From Brachionus plicatilis (taxonomy: Eukaryota; Rotifera; Eurotatoria; Ploima; Brachionidae): 38,967 bases of DNA. Under the pieces are notes generated by a model, which was not told the DNA's origin, made no database searches, and saw only the letters and a list, made by a program, of their open reading frames with translations. The stretch is from NCBI GenBank assembly GCA_010279815.1, contig QEOQ01000460.1:224114-263080 (forward strand). The letters are read 5' to 3'. The first letter of the stretch is position 1. Every line of letters starts with the position of its first letter. Of the stretch, positions 1 through 11,633 are shown piece after piece. Made by a program: the position numbers and the translations under genes.

Positions 1-340
1 TTTCTATTTTCTATAAATTTTAAGTAAATTGCTGTATTTGATGATAAATTTTCGCCAAAATGAGAAAAATATAATGGATCTAAATTTCATTGAAAAGAAC
101 CCTTAATTCTAATAATCACGTCAACACTGTAAATAAAATTGATTTTAAGATTTAAATTAATTTAGATCTTTTTTTTTAATTCTATTATTAATGATCAAAA
201 AAATGATTAAGCAAAAATAACAGTCTATCATCCACCTAAAAATTGCTCATAAAATTTATCTTTAAAATTTTTTTTTGTTAAAAAAATAAAAATTGGATCG
301 GATTTTTTTCCAAAAGCGAATATTTTCAAATTAAATTTAC

Positions 341-2173
341 TTGATCCCCATGAAATATTTTTACAGCAATTGAAATTTTTCTTGAAATGGTTTCCTAGCT
401 TGACATAGGTCAACGAGCCCGAAATATCTTTTCAATTAAAAAATTAACTTATCAAATTAAACAGCCTTTTTTTGGAATACTTTGCAATTGTTCGTACAAG
501 ACCTCAGAAATTCGATCGCCTTGGTCATTGAAAGTAACCATACCCTAAATTGAATTAATATTAGAATCTAAAGTAAAAATAAATCAAATAACTTTACCGA
601 TATTCCTTTGAAATTTGTCATTTTCATTGATTCTTTGATAAAATTGCTTATTGTATAATTACTAATTTGAAAGTTATCAAAATTTCCAAATCTTAGTTAA
701 AATATTAAAAAAAATTTATCAATATTTTTTTTACTCTTTAAGAGTTTCATTAAGAGCATAAGCCATAACCCATACGGCGTCAAATGCCAGCGACCGTTCA
801 AGATAACCACCTAATTTTTCTATTTCATTTGATTGTTCATTGTCAATTTTATCATAGATGTCCATGAGTGATTTCATTTCTTCCATTGGCACCGACTGTT
901 TGTACTTGTAGTCTATTTTATAAAACGAATTAGAGTACGCCTTCCATTCGGTACTACTAACAAAATGTCTAAAAAATTCATTATAATCTATTACACTCTA
1001 AAAGAGAAAATTTTTAATTAAATTAATTATTTTAATTTTTCATCCAGTCTTTACCAATCCATAATCCAATTTTTCATAAATTTCGTTGCTAAAAAATTGA
1101 ACCTCTGTTGTTAAATGACCGTAGACTGCTATTTCCATTTCGGTTTGATTGCAGCTAATTTCATGATTATTTTCCAAATACCAATTTTCCGAATACCACC
1201 CAATAATCATCCAAATATATTTTGGAAACAGCATATCTTCTTTATACGCCTGACAAAATACTTTTCTTGCTTCTTGTTCGTAAAAAACGCCAACTATTAT
1301 CCTGGCATCGAGTTTTTTCAAGTTTTTGACCGCATAAGTCGGATCATTGGTAAACGTTTGCCTATCTAGTATCTCGATACCAAACTGTATCGCTTCTTTT
1401 TCCAGATTATCAACAGTAGAAGTAAAAACTTCTTTGTTATCTTGAAGAGTAGCAATTTTATTCCAATTAAATTGTTTGCACAGACTCAACCGAGCCGGAT
1501 TATCTAAAATTGCGGAAGGGTGGGTGCGAAAAAATGTCTTAAACCTTTTTCGATTTGACAAAGCTGGAGAACTAGATCCAAAAGAAAGCTAAATAAAAAA
1601 TTTTTTAACCTTTTTTAACTTTTTCTTCAAATTTGTTAATTACCACTGTTAAATTCCAATAGTTGGCTACCTCTGCCACAGAAGAAGATACATCACTACA
1701 ACCGGGACCGAGCAGCATTATTATGTCATCCTCATTCTTTTCTTTGTGAAACAGCATTTCGTATAAATTACTGATTCCTTTTCCGGGATTGCACTTAGAG
1801 TTAGTGTAAAAAATGATTTACTTCAGAAAAAATACAGTACCTCACTATTGAACCAGTTAAGCTTTAGTCTGTAATTTGGCAAAATAGATTGGTTCAAATT
1901 AACCTGATTAAGTGCCATAATGGCCGATGGAAGACAAGACTGTCCACCAGGCCATCCGCCCACCATAGGAAAAATTCCGCCTACATGCAAAATTTTCGTC
2001 TTGCTTTTGTGCCATTTAAAAATACCATCCGAACAAATTTGGTTCGAGCAGTTTTTGGAAGGTTCAACATTTTTGGCAAAAAATTTTATTTCTTCAGCGG
2101 ATAAACCAAATTGGACATTTATTAATGCCAATAACACACAAATAATTTTAATTTGGTCATTTGGAAACGACAT
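341..2173 (-). CDS. GABBR1: GABA-B receptor subunit 1, ligand-binding half (partial)
   Basis: This is a class C G-protein-coupled receptor subunit that binds GABA at the plasma membrane. Exons read on the minus strand: 2173-1841, 1793-1644, 1588-1055, 997-735, 691-598, 544-463 and 427-341; the last two junctions are tentative. All earlier junctions are GT/AG and keep frame. Residues 1-26 look like a signal peptide. The Venus-flytrap domain starts near residue 60 with GGIFPMVGGWPGGQ. Residues matching the known GABA contacts of the mammalian B1 subunit are present: W74, S144, S167, H184, Y264, W292 and E406. This favours subunit 1 over subunit 2, which does not bind GABA. The sushi repeats of mammalian GABBR1a are absent. 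The seven-helix domain is not seen and should lie left of position 1. Identity is secure; the 3' exons are less so. Confidence 0.88.
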
Positions 2174-5100
2174 TGAATTTGTTCTGTTTGCGGTGAGTTT
2201 TTAAAAAAAGCTTGATAAAAGAAAATATTTCATCATTCTAAAAACACATTTTTTTGTTATCTAAGTTAGATAAGCTTAGATTAAAATTAGATTTGATTAA
2301 TTAAAGTGGGCATGATTTGTGGAAAGTCGGTGCACTGGCATGCCAAGATAAGCTCTGTGAAGTATATTTCCGGATCAATGAAATTCAAAATACTTTTCAT
2401 TAGGAAATTACAAATTTAATTTTAAATATAGCTTTTCTTTTTTAATTTGTGGCAAGGGCATCATGCTGCTTTGAAATAATTGAAAAATTATCTACTAAGA
2501 ACCTGGTATTTTGGCAATTGATTTTAGCTCGAACATTAAAAGATTATTTAACTTTTTGATATTGGGAAAAATTTTGTCATAAGATCAAAAATGGAAAAAA
2601 TAACTCTTAAAAGTTTCCTTATTTATTTTCTATCATAAATTAAAAATGATTATTTAAGCAAAGAGACCTCATTTAGAAAAATAAAATATATGATTAATAT
2701 AAAAAGACTTGGAAATTATATGTTTAAGCTATTAAGCTTTTGTCTAACCCTAATAGCGATGAATCATGCAATTTAGTCAAATGTTTGTTCCTTGTATTAA
2801 TTCTTTTCAGTAATCTTGGGCGGAAAAACCTCTTATCATTTAGTTATTTTTTTAAATTTCATAAAGCTTAATTAAAATATCATTCTCAACTATTTTTTTT
2901 TTGTTAAAAGCTAAATAGTTTTATTCCAAATATTTGGAATTGATAATTTTTATTTCGCTGTGCCAAATATTTTTTGTTCACTAGAATACCTTTTTGATGA
3001 ATTCATATCAATTTTTTAATTACTTTGATCGGTATTTTCAGATAGTGGATCATTTAATAGATCATCTAAAATATTAATTTGACTGTTTTTAATCAAATAT
3101 TTTTGATTGAAGAATCTAAAATAAAAATGAAGAATTCCACTAGATTATTTAAAAAAAGCTGATTGAGTTAACCTTTTGGAATTTACAGTCAAAATTAGAA
3201 TTGATTGCTTCCAAAATTTCATTATTTCGTAATTACTGTTTATTATTTTGACTTGGCGCAATTCATACAGCGCTTTTTCATTAATTTATTTAAAATCTTG
3301 AATTTAGGAAGTTTAAATTAGACTCAAGTATCCAAAAAAAGCTCAGTTAATTCACCTCTTCTGAAGCACAACTGTCTCTATATATAGATAAATTCCGTAA
3401 TTGTTAATTGTTCTATTAAACTTTTATATAAAAACGCCTGTTCGATCAGCCTTTTAACTTAATTCCAACAATTAAAAGCCTATTATATAATTTATAATCA
3501 AATTTTACGCTTTTCTCAAGAGTTAAATCTTGTGAGTTTAAGTGAGTTATTTTCTTGCTGGTTTGAGCTTTTAGTTGTTAATTTTCCACAACCAATTTTC
3601 TCTAAATTTACAATTTTTCTAATATTTATTTTTAAAATAAAGTGCATAAAATTCCATGCAATTGACTAAGCAGATAAAAAAAACAATTGAAATTTGAGAA
3701 CAAAAAAATTTTGTATCAAATAATTTTATAAGCAGTCTTGAACTAAATGGCTTTAATAGTCGATAGTCTATCTGAAAAAAAATCCTGTTTGCATTAAATG
3801 CTTAAATAATTTAAAATAAAGTAAATCAAGAAGAAATAAATTTTATTAAACAGTTCATAAAACGACGCTTGTTGTGACGGAAAGCGAATTTGCGTCATTT
3901 TGAAAAAAAAAATTATAAAAATTAAAAAATCATAAAATTCGCGGGATGAAAAATTCAAGACTCTAACCATTTTTGAATCATTTGAGATTGCAGTCAGGCG
4001 TCATGAATATTTATTAAGCAGATTTTTGAGCATATTTTGTTCGGAATTTGCTCAAAATCGGAAAAAATTCTATTTCCCTCAACATAAAAAAATTGGTCTA
4101 CATAAAACTGATTATTTTTCTCGGGAGAATAAGTTATCTAATAGAGAATTCTATTTTTAAAAAAGCTTTTTTAATTATGTGATATTCTTTTGTCAATTTT
4201 TAATTAAATTTCAAAAAAATTATCTGCCTATGGCCTTAAAGACAATTTTCAATAATTTTATCTTCAAACGACTGGCTTTGATTGTTAAAAAAATTTCTTT
4301 GACAAGATTAATCGAACCTGATAACTCTCATTAGCATTAATTTTTTTAATATTAATATTTTTTTAAAATGACAACATCTATACGAAAATAATTAATAATT
4401 TTCTTAAATTTGAGGAGTATTAAAAATTCTAATCTGAAATTTTACACCCGAAAAACAACAGTTGATTTCAGCTTAAATTTTTCAAATATTTTGCTGAAAT
4501 CTCATTCTCGGTAAACAAGTTTAGGCAATAGTTGTTTAAGGTATGCCCAAAATTTGATTAACAATTTTTTAAATAAAACAGTGATATCGCTCAAGAAATT
4601 AGGTAGATATAAAAATTCTTATCAAAATAAAACAGCAATTTGATCTGAGTGTAGAATTGTTTAATGAATTTCTTTAAATCATTAGGAACTGTCTTATACA
4701 AAAAGATTTTGAAACAATTTTTTAGAAAAAACACTTTTAAAATTATCAAAATTTTATTTTAAGAAATCACTAGACATAAATAATTATATCATTAAAACAG
4801 CTCAATTTAGCTTAAATAGTTGACATCCGAATGTTTTACAGACACCTTAACTTTTTCTTTAGATTTAAAGCTAAAAAATAAATTTCTATATTTTATTTAT
4901 TTTATATTTCAAATATAGTTGTGAATAAATTTGTTATTCAAAACAAATTAGAATTTTTTTTTGTTTAGGTAAATCTAATATTTGAATTAGTTATTTTTAA
5001 AAAATCCCTGAAGAATTTTTAAGCAAAAAATTCGATACTTAAACTATCATGATTAAAAGGACCTTAAATTACCTATAAATACTTATTAGGAATGACTCCT

Positions 5101-8100
5101 GGAACAATAAAACTAATGGTATAATAATCTATTATTTTCAAATTTGTATATTTGAGAGGTCGGAACCAAGCATTTAACTATGTAAAATAATACTTGGCTG
5201 ATTTAACGATTAAATTGAAAATGAATTTTTAATTAGTATTTAGGCAAATATTTTCTTATATTTTTTGCGGAATAAATAAAACCAAAATCGGAAAAAAATC
5301 CTCATTTTCTATTTTTATGTCTTTAATTTTGCTGTTTTCTTTAATTAATAACTTAAATCTTTCTATATTTTTTGCTGAAATGAAAATCTGATTAATTTTT
5401 TCCATTTTCTAAACTTAAATTTATGCCTTCTTAGTCAAATTGAGAATACAAATTAACTAAAAAACATTTTCCTTTAATATATTTAAATTACATTTGCATC
5501 CGGCTTATATATCAATAGTTAAAATAGTCTAATTGTTAAAATTGTTTAAAATTCAAGCATTCATCAAGCACATAACTAACAATTTTATAAAATTATGAAC
5601 GATTTAGTTTATTATCTTTTATTATTTCATTGAATTTTCAATATCAATAGAAAGAGAAATTTAGCTTTAAATCTAAATTAGCACGCTATTTAAATACAGG
5701 AAACCCGTTCCTTTACGAACTCTTAATTTTTTTCCAGTTTCCTTCTTTTAGTAGTTGTACCTATTTCTATGAATACCTAGACCACCTTCGATTATTTCAA
5801 TTTGCTAAAATTTTTCGAACATTTTTGACTTTTATTAGATAAGGTTTAAAGACAATTTTTTTGGGATTTTGTTCATTTATTTTTAAAATTTTGTTCATAA
5901 ATTTTTGACTGTCAAGTGGTTTATTAAACAATAAAAAATTTTATTTGATTAAAATTCTTTTACATTCTAATCATACTCGAAGCTGTCAGTTTTTCATTTA
6001 GAATTATTGCATCTAAAGAAGAGTTAAATTATTTTTATTATTTTTGAAATTTTTTTATTTCAAATATATTCACACTTTTAAAAATTAAAAAAAAAAACTC
6101 AAAATTAAAGTCGAATTTATCATTTTTTATTCAAATTTCTATTAGACACATATTGTAAAAATTCATTGAAATTTTAAAAACTTAGGCTTATCTTTTGTTT
6201 TTAAATAAAAACTAAATCTCATTAATTTTTAATAAGTTCCCTTTTCGACTAATGCATTAAAAAATGTGGTTTCAGAAAAAAACAGATCTTAGTTTTTCCA
6301 AAAAAACCCGAACAATTCGAGCATTCACACTTTACGAAGGTTCTTGTTTTTATTAAATGTTCCATCCGAATAAAGGATTCTTAAAAAAACTTTCACATTA
6401 AACAGTCCCATAACAAGCCAAATTGATTCGAAAAAAGTACATCATCAAGAGGAAAAATTATTTTTATAAGAATTAACACTAAAAAATTTATTTTAAAAAT
6501 TGAATTTTCTTTATCGAAGAGAAATTTTTTTTTTATTAAAATATTAATAGACTGCCAGGTAAGCTAAATATTTGATATAAAATAACACTACCGATTTATC
6601 GGTAGAGTTCCAGTACTTTAAAGAATAGATATCATAATTAATCATAATAATGATTCTAAAAAATATCTATGGAATGATAAGGAATGGTAAAGAATGATAA
6701 TGTTTTTAAGAAAATTTAACCACCGTTCTGTAACTTTTTATCTATTTATCAGATGGAACGTTAAAAAAAATGTAATTATTTGAAAAGAGGAGTAGAGCCG
6801 CTCGTAGCTATCTTAGAATTCATCATCAAAATTATCTTTTGAATAGTAAAATAAATATTGTCTATTTTTAAAAAAATGCTAAAGGTCCTTGAAGAAGATT
6901 CCAATTTAGTCAATTAGTTTCATTTTAATTGAACAGACACATCTAATTTATAAAATTATATAAGAAAAGTCTAATGTTATGGCAAAGAGGAATCATGTTT
7001 GTTGATGTAAAGATTGGTTGCCAAGAAAATGAATTAAAACCAAGGTTGAATAATTAATTTTTTTTAAAAGCTAAAAAATAGTTTAGAAACTACTCTCAAG
7101 CTGTTTGTAATATATCTTAACCAATGTTTAAGCATCTTATCCAATATTTATGTTAATAAATTGAATTTAAATCTTTAACTAAGTGAAAAAATATGAAAAG
7201 AAAAATTAAAAACTAAAATCAAAAGATTAATATCGCAGAAATTGAATGAAAATATAAGTTCTAGGATCACTAAGAGAGTACAAATTTTTAAAGGTGCAAT
7301 TCAAGAGTTTAATCAAAAGTTCAATCAAAAGATTTTTTAGATAGCCATTTATTTATTCGAAATAGTTGGTAAATATTTTTTAAAAGTCTCGTATCAGTTA
7401 AAATTAAAACTTTTGAATTGTTTTAAATAATTTTAAAATTTTTAATTCTATGCCTTTTCCTTCTTCTCGTTACCTCAGTAATTGAAATTGAAATATGAAA
7501 ATAAAGTAAGAGCTAATCTTTTGATCATTTGATATATAAATTAAATTTGGCCATTGTTATAATTTTTTTTTCATTAAATAATTATTGTTGATTAAATTAA
7601 TAATATTTCTACTTATCATATTAAATAATAATTAAATTTTAATTGTTTTTTATTCAAATTTTTAAATCTATAACAATTTATACAATTTAACTAGAGATTT
7701 GAATTATCGGAAAAAGTATTCTCTTTCCGCTAGACAGATATATGAGCAATTAACTAATTAATTATCTGAAATTTTAATTTTTTAGTAATTTAGAATAATT
7801 GATATCGTATTTATTTTTAACGTTCATGTCTCTTTCAATTTTTAAATCAATCAAAAAATTGAAAATATTTGATAAATTTAAAATTATATTTTGAAATATC
7901 TTTTTAAATTAGGTTTTCTTATTTAAATAAAACAAGTTAGCAATTAATTTCAACCTTTTCAAAAATATTTGAATTAAATTTATTTTTTGATTTTTCAGAC
8001 CACATATTAATCAACTTGAACTGCAAAGTAGATCAGCTTAAAAATTCACAATCGAATTAGGAATTTTTAAATAGCTAATTTTCAACTCATTTATTTTCAA

Positions 8101-8415
8101 GAGAACATCTTTATGAAAAACAGATAAACGTCAAATTTAAACTAATTCTATTAGATTCTAAACTTAAATTAACCGTGACAAACCAGAACTTCGATTTTTA
8201 CTAAAACCTATACTCGATTGCAATTAAAAATTTTATTTTATATTATAAAAACAATTTTTAAAGCATCATGGGAAATATCTGGTTCCAATCTCATTAACAA
8301 ACAAAATTATTATTTATTTCCCCAAATTAATTTTTTCGAAACAACTATAATTGTTTATTTTAATTTTTTTCTAAATAAATTTATCAAAAAAAAAAATACA
8401 ATACAAATAAAAAGT
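2174..8415. other. Gene-free AT-rich stretch
   Basis: I see no supportable gene here. The sequence is dominated by A/T runs and stops occur in all frames at short intervals. A slightly GC-richer patch at about 2305-2385 lies upstream of the GABBR1 start and contains the palindrome TGGCATGCCA (2336-2345); it may belong to the promoter or 5' UTR, but nothing proves this. A small hairpin, CTACCGAT-TT-ATCGGTAG, lies at 6588-6605. Confidence 0.6.
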
Positions 8416-9423
8416 TCAAACATTACACTCTTTGAGTAAATTTTCACTCAAATTCCATAATCTTACTTCATCATTTTTGTTAACCACATGCGGAAGGAGT
8501 TTGGTCGGCTCACAATTCCTAAAATAGAACCCTTCTTTTTCAACAAGATTAGGCTTTACGCAACAATAAATTGAACACTCAGCCCCTTGCCTTGGTGTTC
8601 TCAGCAAATACCAAATTAAAGGGTAGAAAATAAATTTTAAAATTTTTAAAATTAAATTCTTTTCTCTGTAGCGACTTAATTCGGTCAGAACAAATCCTGG
8701 ACTAACCGAATAGGCTTTTATGTTACCTATATCTAATTGTCTCAAGTAATCTTTCATGTAATTTGTAAATAAAATTAAACAAAGCTTAGATTGAGTATAC
8801 ATTTCCATGGAGCTATAGTTTTCGCTCATGTTAATGTCATCCCAGCGGATTGATGCTGTCTCGTACAACTTGGATGTTAGATTAACTACTCGACACTCGT
8901 TTGATTGTTTCAATGATTCCAAGAGTAGTCTAGTGAGTAGAAAATGTCCAAGATAATTGGTCTGTAATTGTAAGTCGAATCCATCGACTGTGACTTGTTT
9001 CGGACAGGAAGCTATGCCAGCATTGTTTACCAAAATATCTATTTTTTTGTAATCAGCCATAATTTTGGAGCAAAAATTTCTAATTGACTCGAAACTAGCT
9101 AAGTCAAGCTTTTCAATAAAAACATTTGAATTTCCGCTTAGGCGCTTTATTTTTTCCGCAGCTTTTTGTGATTCATTCATGTTGCGACATGCCAGTATTA
9201 CAGTTGCACCTCGTTTTGCCAGATCCAAAGCGGTCTCATATCCAATTCCAGTATTGGCACCAGTGATGATTGCGACTTTTTCATTAAGTCTGATATTTTT
9301 AATCAATTCGAATTGGGGATTTGATCGAAGCTTTCGTTTGATTAAAACAACACCGAAAGCTAACACTGATCCTAAAATAATCTCTTTTTGATTATTTTTT
9401 ATAAAGCTCATTATATTTTCCAT
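8416..9423 (-). CDS. Retinol dehydrogenase 11-14-like short-chain dehydrogenase
   Basis: This encodes a 335-residue NAD(P)-dependent oxidoreductase of the short-chain dehydrogenase family in one uninterrupted exon, starting at an ATG. Residues 14-28 are hydrophobic and followed by KRK, as in an N-terminal membrane anchor. The cofactor motif TGANTGIG is at 54-61, ACR at 78-80, NNAG at 133-136, and the catalytic set is N156, S184, Y209 and K213 (YTQSK). The tail motif GFYF plus LWNLSENLL matches the end of the RDH11/12/13/14 group. Members reduce retinal or other lipid aldehydes, usually on endoplasmic reticulum or mitochondrial membranes. Substrate and exact orthology cannot be read from sequence. 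The stop (TAA) lies at 8416 and the nearest neighbours are several kilobases away. Confidence 0.9.
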   Translation of the reverse strand: MENIMSFIKNNQKEIILGSVLAFGVVLIKRKLRSNPQFELIKNIRLNEKVAIITGANTGIGYETALDLAKRGATVILACRNMNESQKAAEKIKRLSGNSNVFIEKLDLASFESIRNFCSKIMADYKKIDILVNNAGIASCPKQVTVDGFDLQLQTNYLGHFLLTRLLLESLKQSNECRVVNLTSKLYETASIRWDDINMSENYSSMEMYTQSKLCLILFTNYMKDYLRQLDIGNIKAYSVSPGFVLTELSRYREKNLILKILKFIFYPLIWYLLRTPRQGAECSIYCCVKPNLVEKEGFYFRNCEPTKLLPHVVNKNDEVRLWNLSENLLKECNV

Positions 9424-11277
9424 TTGACGACTCTTTGTAAAATTTTTTTATTTACTTAATTTCCTTGTTTAATTTTAGATATATTTTAAATTTTAATGAA
9501 AAAATGATAAAAAAAATTTGCAAAATGAGCAAAAAAAACAGCTTTTTTAAAATTATTAAAAAATTATAATTTATTTCAAAAACTAAAAATTTTACATACT
9601 TTGTTATTCTTCTTAAATATTTAAAGTTTTGTTGAAAATATCAATCATGACTGAGGAAAAATAAAATGTTGAATTTATATTTAAAGAAATCTTTTTAAGT
9701 TTTATCACGATTAAAATGCCACATTTTTCAATTGGCTTTATTTCATGATGTATGAATATCTTTTATTTAATTCATTTATTCTATTTATTAAAATAAGATT
9801 TAATCTTTTTTCGTAAAAAAATTCGATATAGAAGCTAAATTTATGAAATCTTTCTATAGATTTTACTATGCTTCAAATTTTTCAAAGATACTTTTTCAAT
9901 GCTTTTTAAATTTAATCAGGCTTACTTTATCTGCTAAGTCATCAAATAAATTAATTTTACCAAATGAGATTAAATAGAGTAAAAAAGTTGTATTTGTCTT
10001 TTTTTAGTTTCAAAGATATCAAGAGTTTGTCATTTTATGATCGATTAAAATCTTAATTATTTTTGTTAAATTTCGTCTATATTGGGTTATGAATAAAAAA
10101 ATGGTAAAAGGTCACTAAAATATAACAAATTTAACAAATTATTTAAAAAAAATAATGAAATTTAATTTTATCAAAATTTAAGTTTAGAAAATATAACATA
10201 CTTTTGAATTTAATTTAATTTTATCTAAATTTACTGTTTTTGGGTTGTTAAAAAGGCAAATTATTTATTTTCAAGTTTTAAACTTTTTTCTTTAAGTAAA
10301 TTTTTTTTTCAATTAAAAAAAAATCTTTTTCAAAGTTTTATTATCGAATAAATTTCTGGATACAATATAATTATTTGAAATAATTTTATTAAAAAAAAAT
10401 ATATTTGTGAAATTGACCTCAATAAAATAATACTCCATTGAATTCACTTGATCTAAACGATCCAAGACTATCAAATTTTTTTATAAAATATACTTTTTCA
10501 AAGCCTGCAAGCTCAGATACTTTTCAAAATTTATTCAGAGACGCTGATTAAATTCAAAATGAAGTTCGATTCACCGATTACCTCAATAGGTATAAATAAG
10601 GATCAATTCTATCAAATCAAATTATTTTTGGTAAAATTTTTATTTTAATTTTTTTCATCTGATTCTTTTTAATTTGATAAATTTTGCAAATTTTTATTTC
10701 ATAAAATAAGCTAAAAGTGGAACCTTTGAATTTATAGATTAAAAATAATTCCTGAGATCATGCAACTTATTTTTAATAAAATCAAATTTTAAATCTTTAG
10801 TGTATTCCAACTATGCTTTTGAAAAAAAACGTAATGTTTTATTTTAATATGATGATTCATTTTATTTATTTTTAAATTCAAGATTCTTTTTAAATTATAC
10901 AGTATTGTTTTATGAGATAATATTTGATACCAATAGTCAATTATAGATTTTCTTTAGCCCTCTTTAATTTCTTTATTGAATATAAATAATCTAACAATAT
11001 TTTTTTATTTTTTATGATTATCCTGTTGAAAAAAAAATGAATTTTTACACTAAATTTTAAATTTCCAATAGATTTAGAAATTAATTCATTTCTGGCCATG
11101 CCAAACACATTCTTAACGCATATTCTTTAATTTAATAAAAATTGAATAATCTAATTTATTATTTAAGTGTAATTTCTATTATAAATTTATACTTCCAAAA
11201 AAAAATATTTATTAATTTGTGACAGATTATTCAAATAAATAAAAAATTGAATTTCAAATGGATTTTTAGAAAAAAAC
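9424..11277. other. Gene-free AT-rich stretch
   Basis: Only short reading frames are present, with long A and T runs. I see no exon, RNA gene or clear repeat pair. Confidence 0.55.
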
Positions 11278-11589
11278 TTGAAACTCACTTGCTTCTTTCC
11301 ATCGAAAATGTCCAGCATTCTGAACTACAAAAATAAATATCTAAATGAAATAAAAAGGATCTTAAGAACTCAGAAAAATAAGAAAATTTCTCTGCTCAAA
11401 TTAGAAATAATTTTACAGCTGCGGTATGCGCTAGACATGCATTTTTCTCAAACAGAGAAGTAGGAATAAGTATCCAGAAAATAAGTCAAACGCTGGTTTC
11501 AAAGCGGCTTTAGATAGGATTAATGGAATCGGTTGCTCCAGCTTCACGCTTCCGAATGGCACTGATGGGCTCATAAATTCTACATGTTA
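11278..11589 (+). pseudogene. Decayed coding-like fragment, unknown family
   Basis: This patch is visibly less AT-rich than its surroundings. A reading frame at 11278-11463 is followed, in another frame, by an open stretch ending at TAG near 11589 that contains AALDRINGIGCSS and PNGTDGLINS. The minus strand is also open over part of it, so the strand is not certain. The mixed frames suggest an old, broken coding sequence, perhaps from a transposon, since a Merlin-type element begins 45 bp downstream. I do not recognise the family. Confidence 0.3.
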
Positions 11590-11633
11590 GGAATTTTTAA
11601 TATCTTTTCCGAAATTTAATGTAAAAATCAATT

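Noticed and set aside
228..413. Separate 61-codon minus-strand gene
   Set aside because: Its start lies inside a better explained GABBR1 exon (427-341), and the rest is AT-rich background.
2305..2385. Spliced-leader RNA, tRNA or other small RNA gene in a GC-richer patch
   Set aside because: No tRNA arms, no Sm site with flanking stems and no known leader were seen. The only structure is a 10-bp palindrome.
6588..6605. Short hairpin CTACCGAT/ATCGGTAG as a regulatory site
   Set aside because: An 8-bp stem in isolation, with no nearby gene, is within chance for a 39-kb window.
8218..8439. 73-codon plus-strand frame
   Set aside because: It consists of F, I, N and K from AT-rich DNA, overlaps the end of the dehydrogenase gene, and has no motif.
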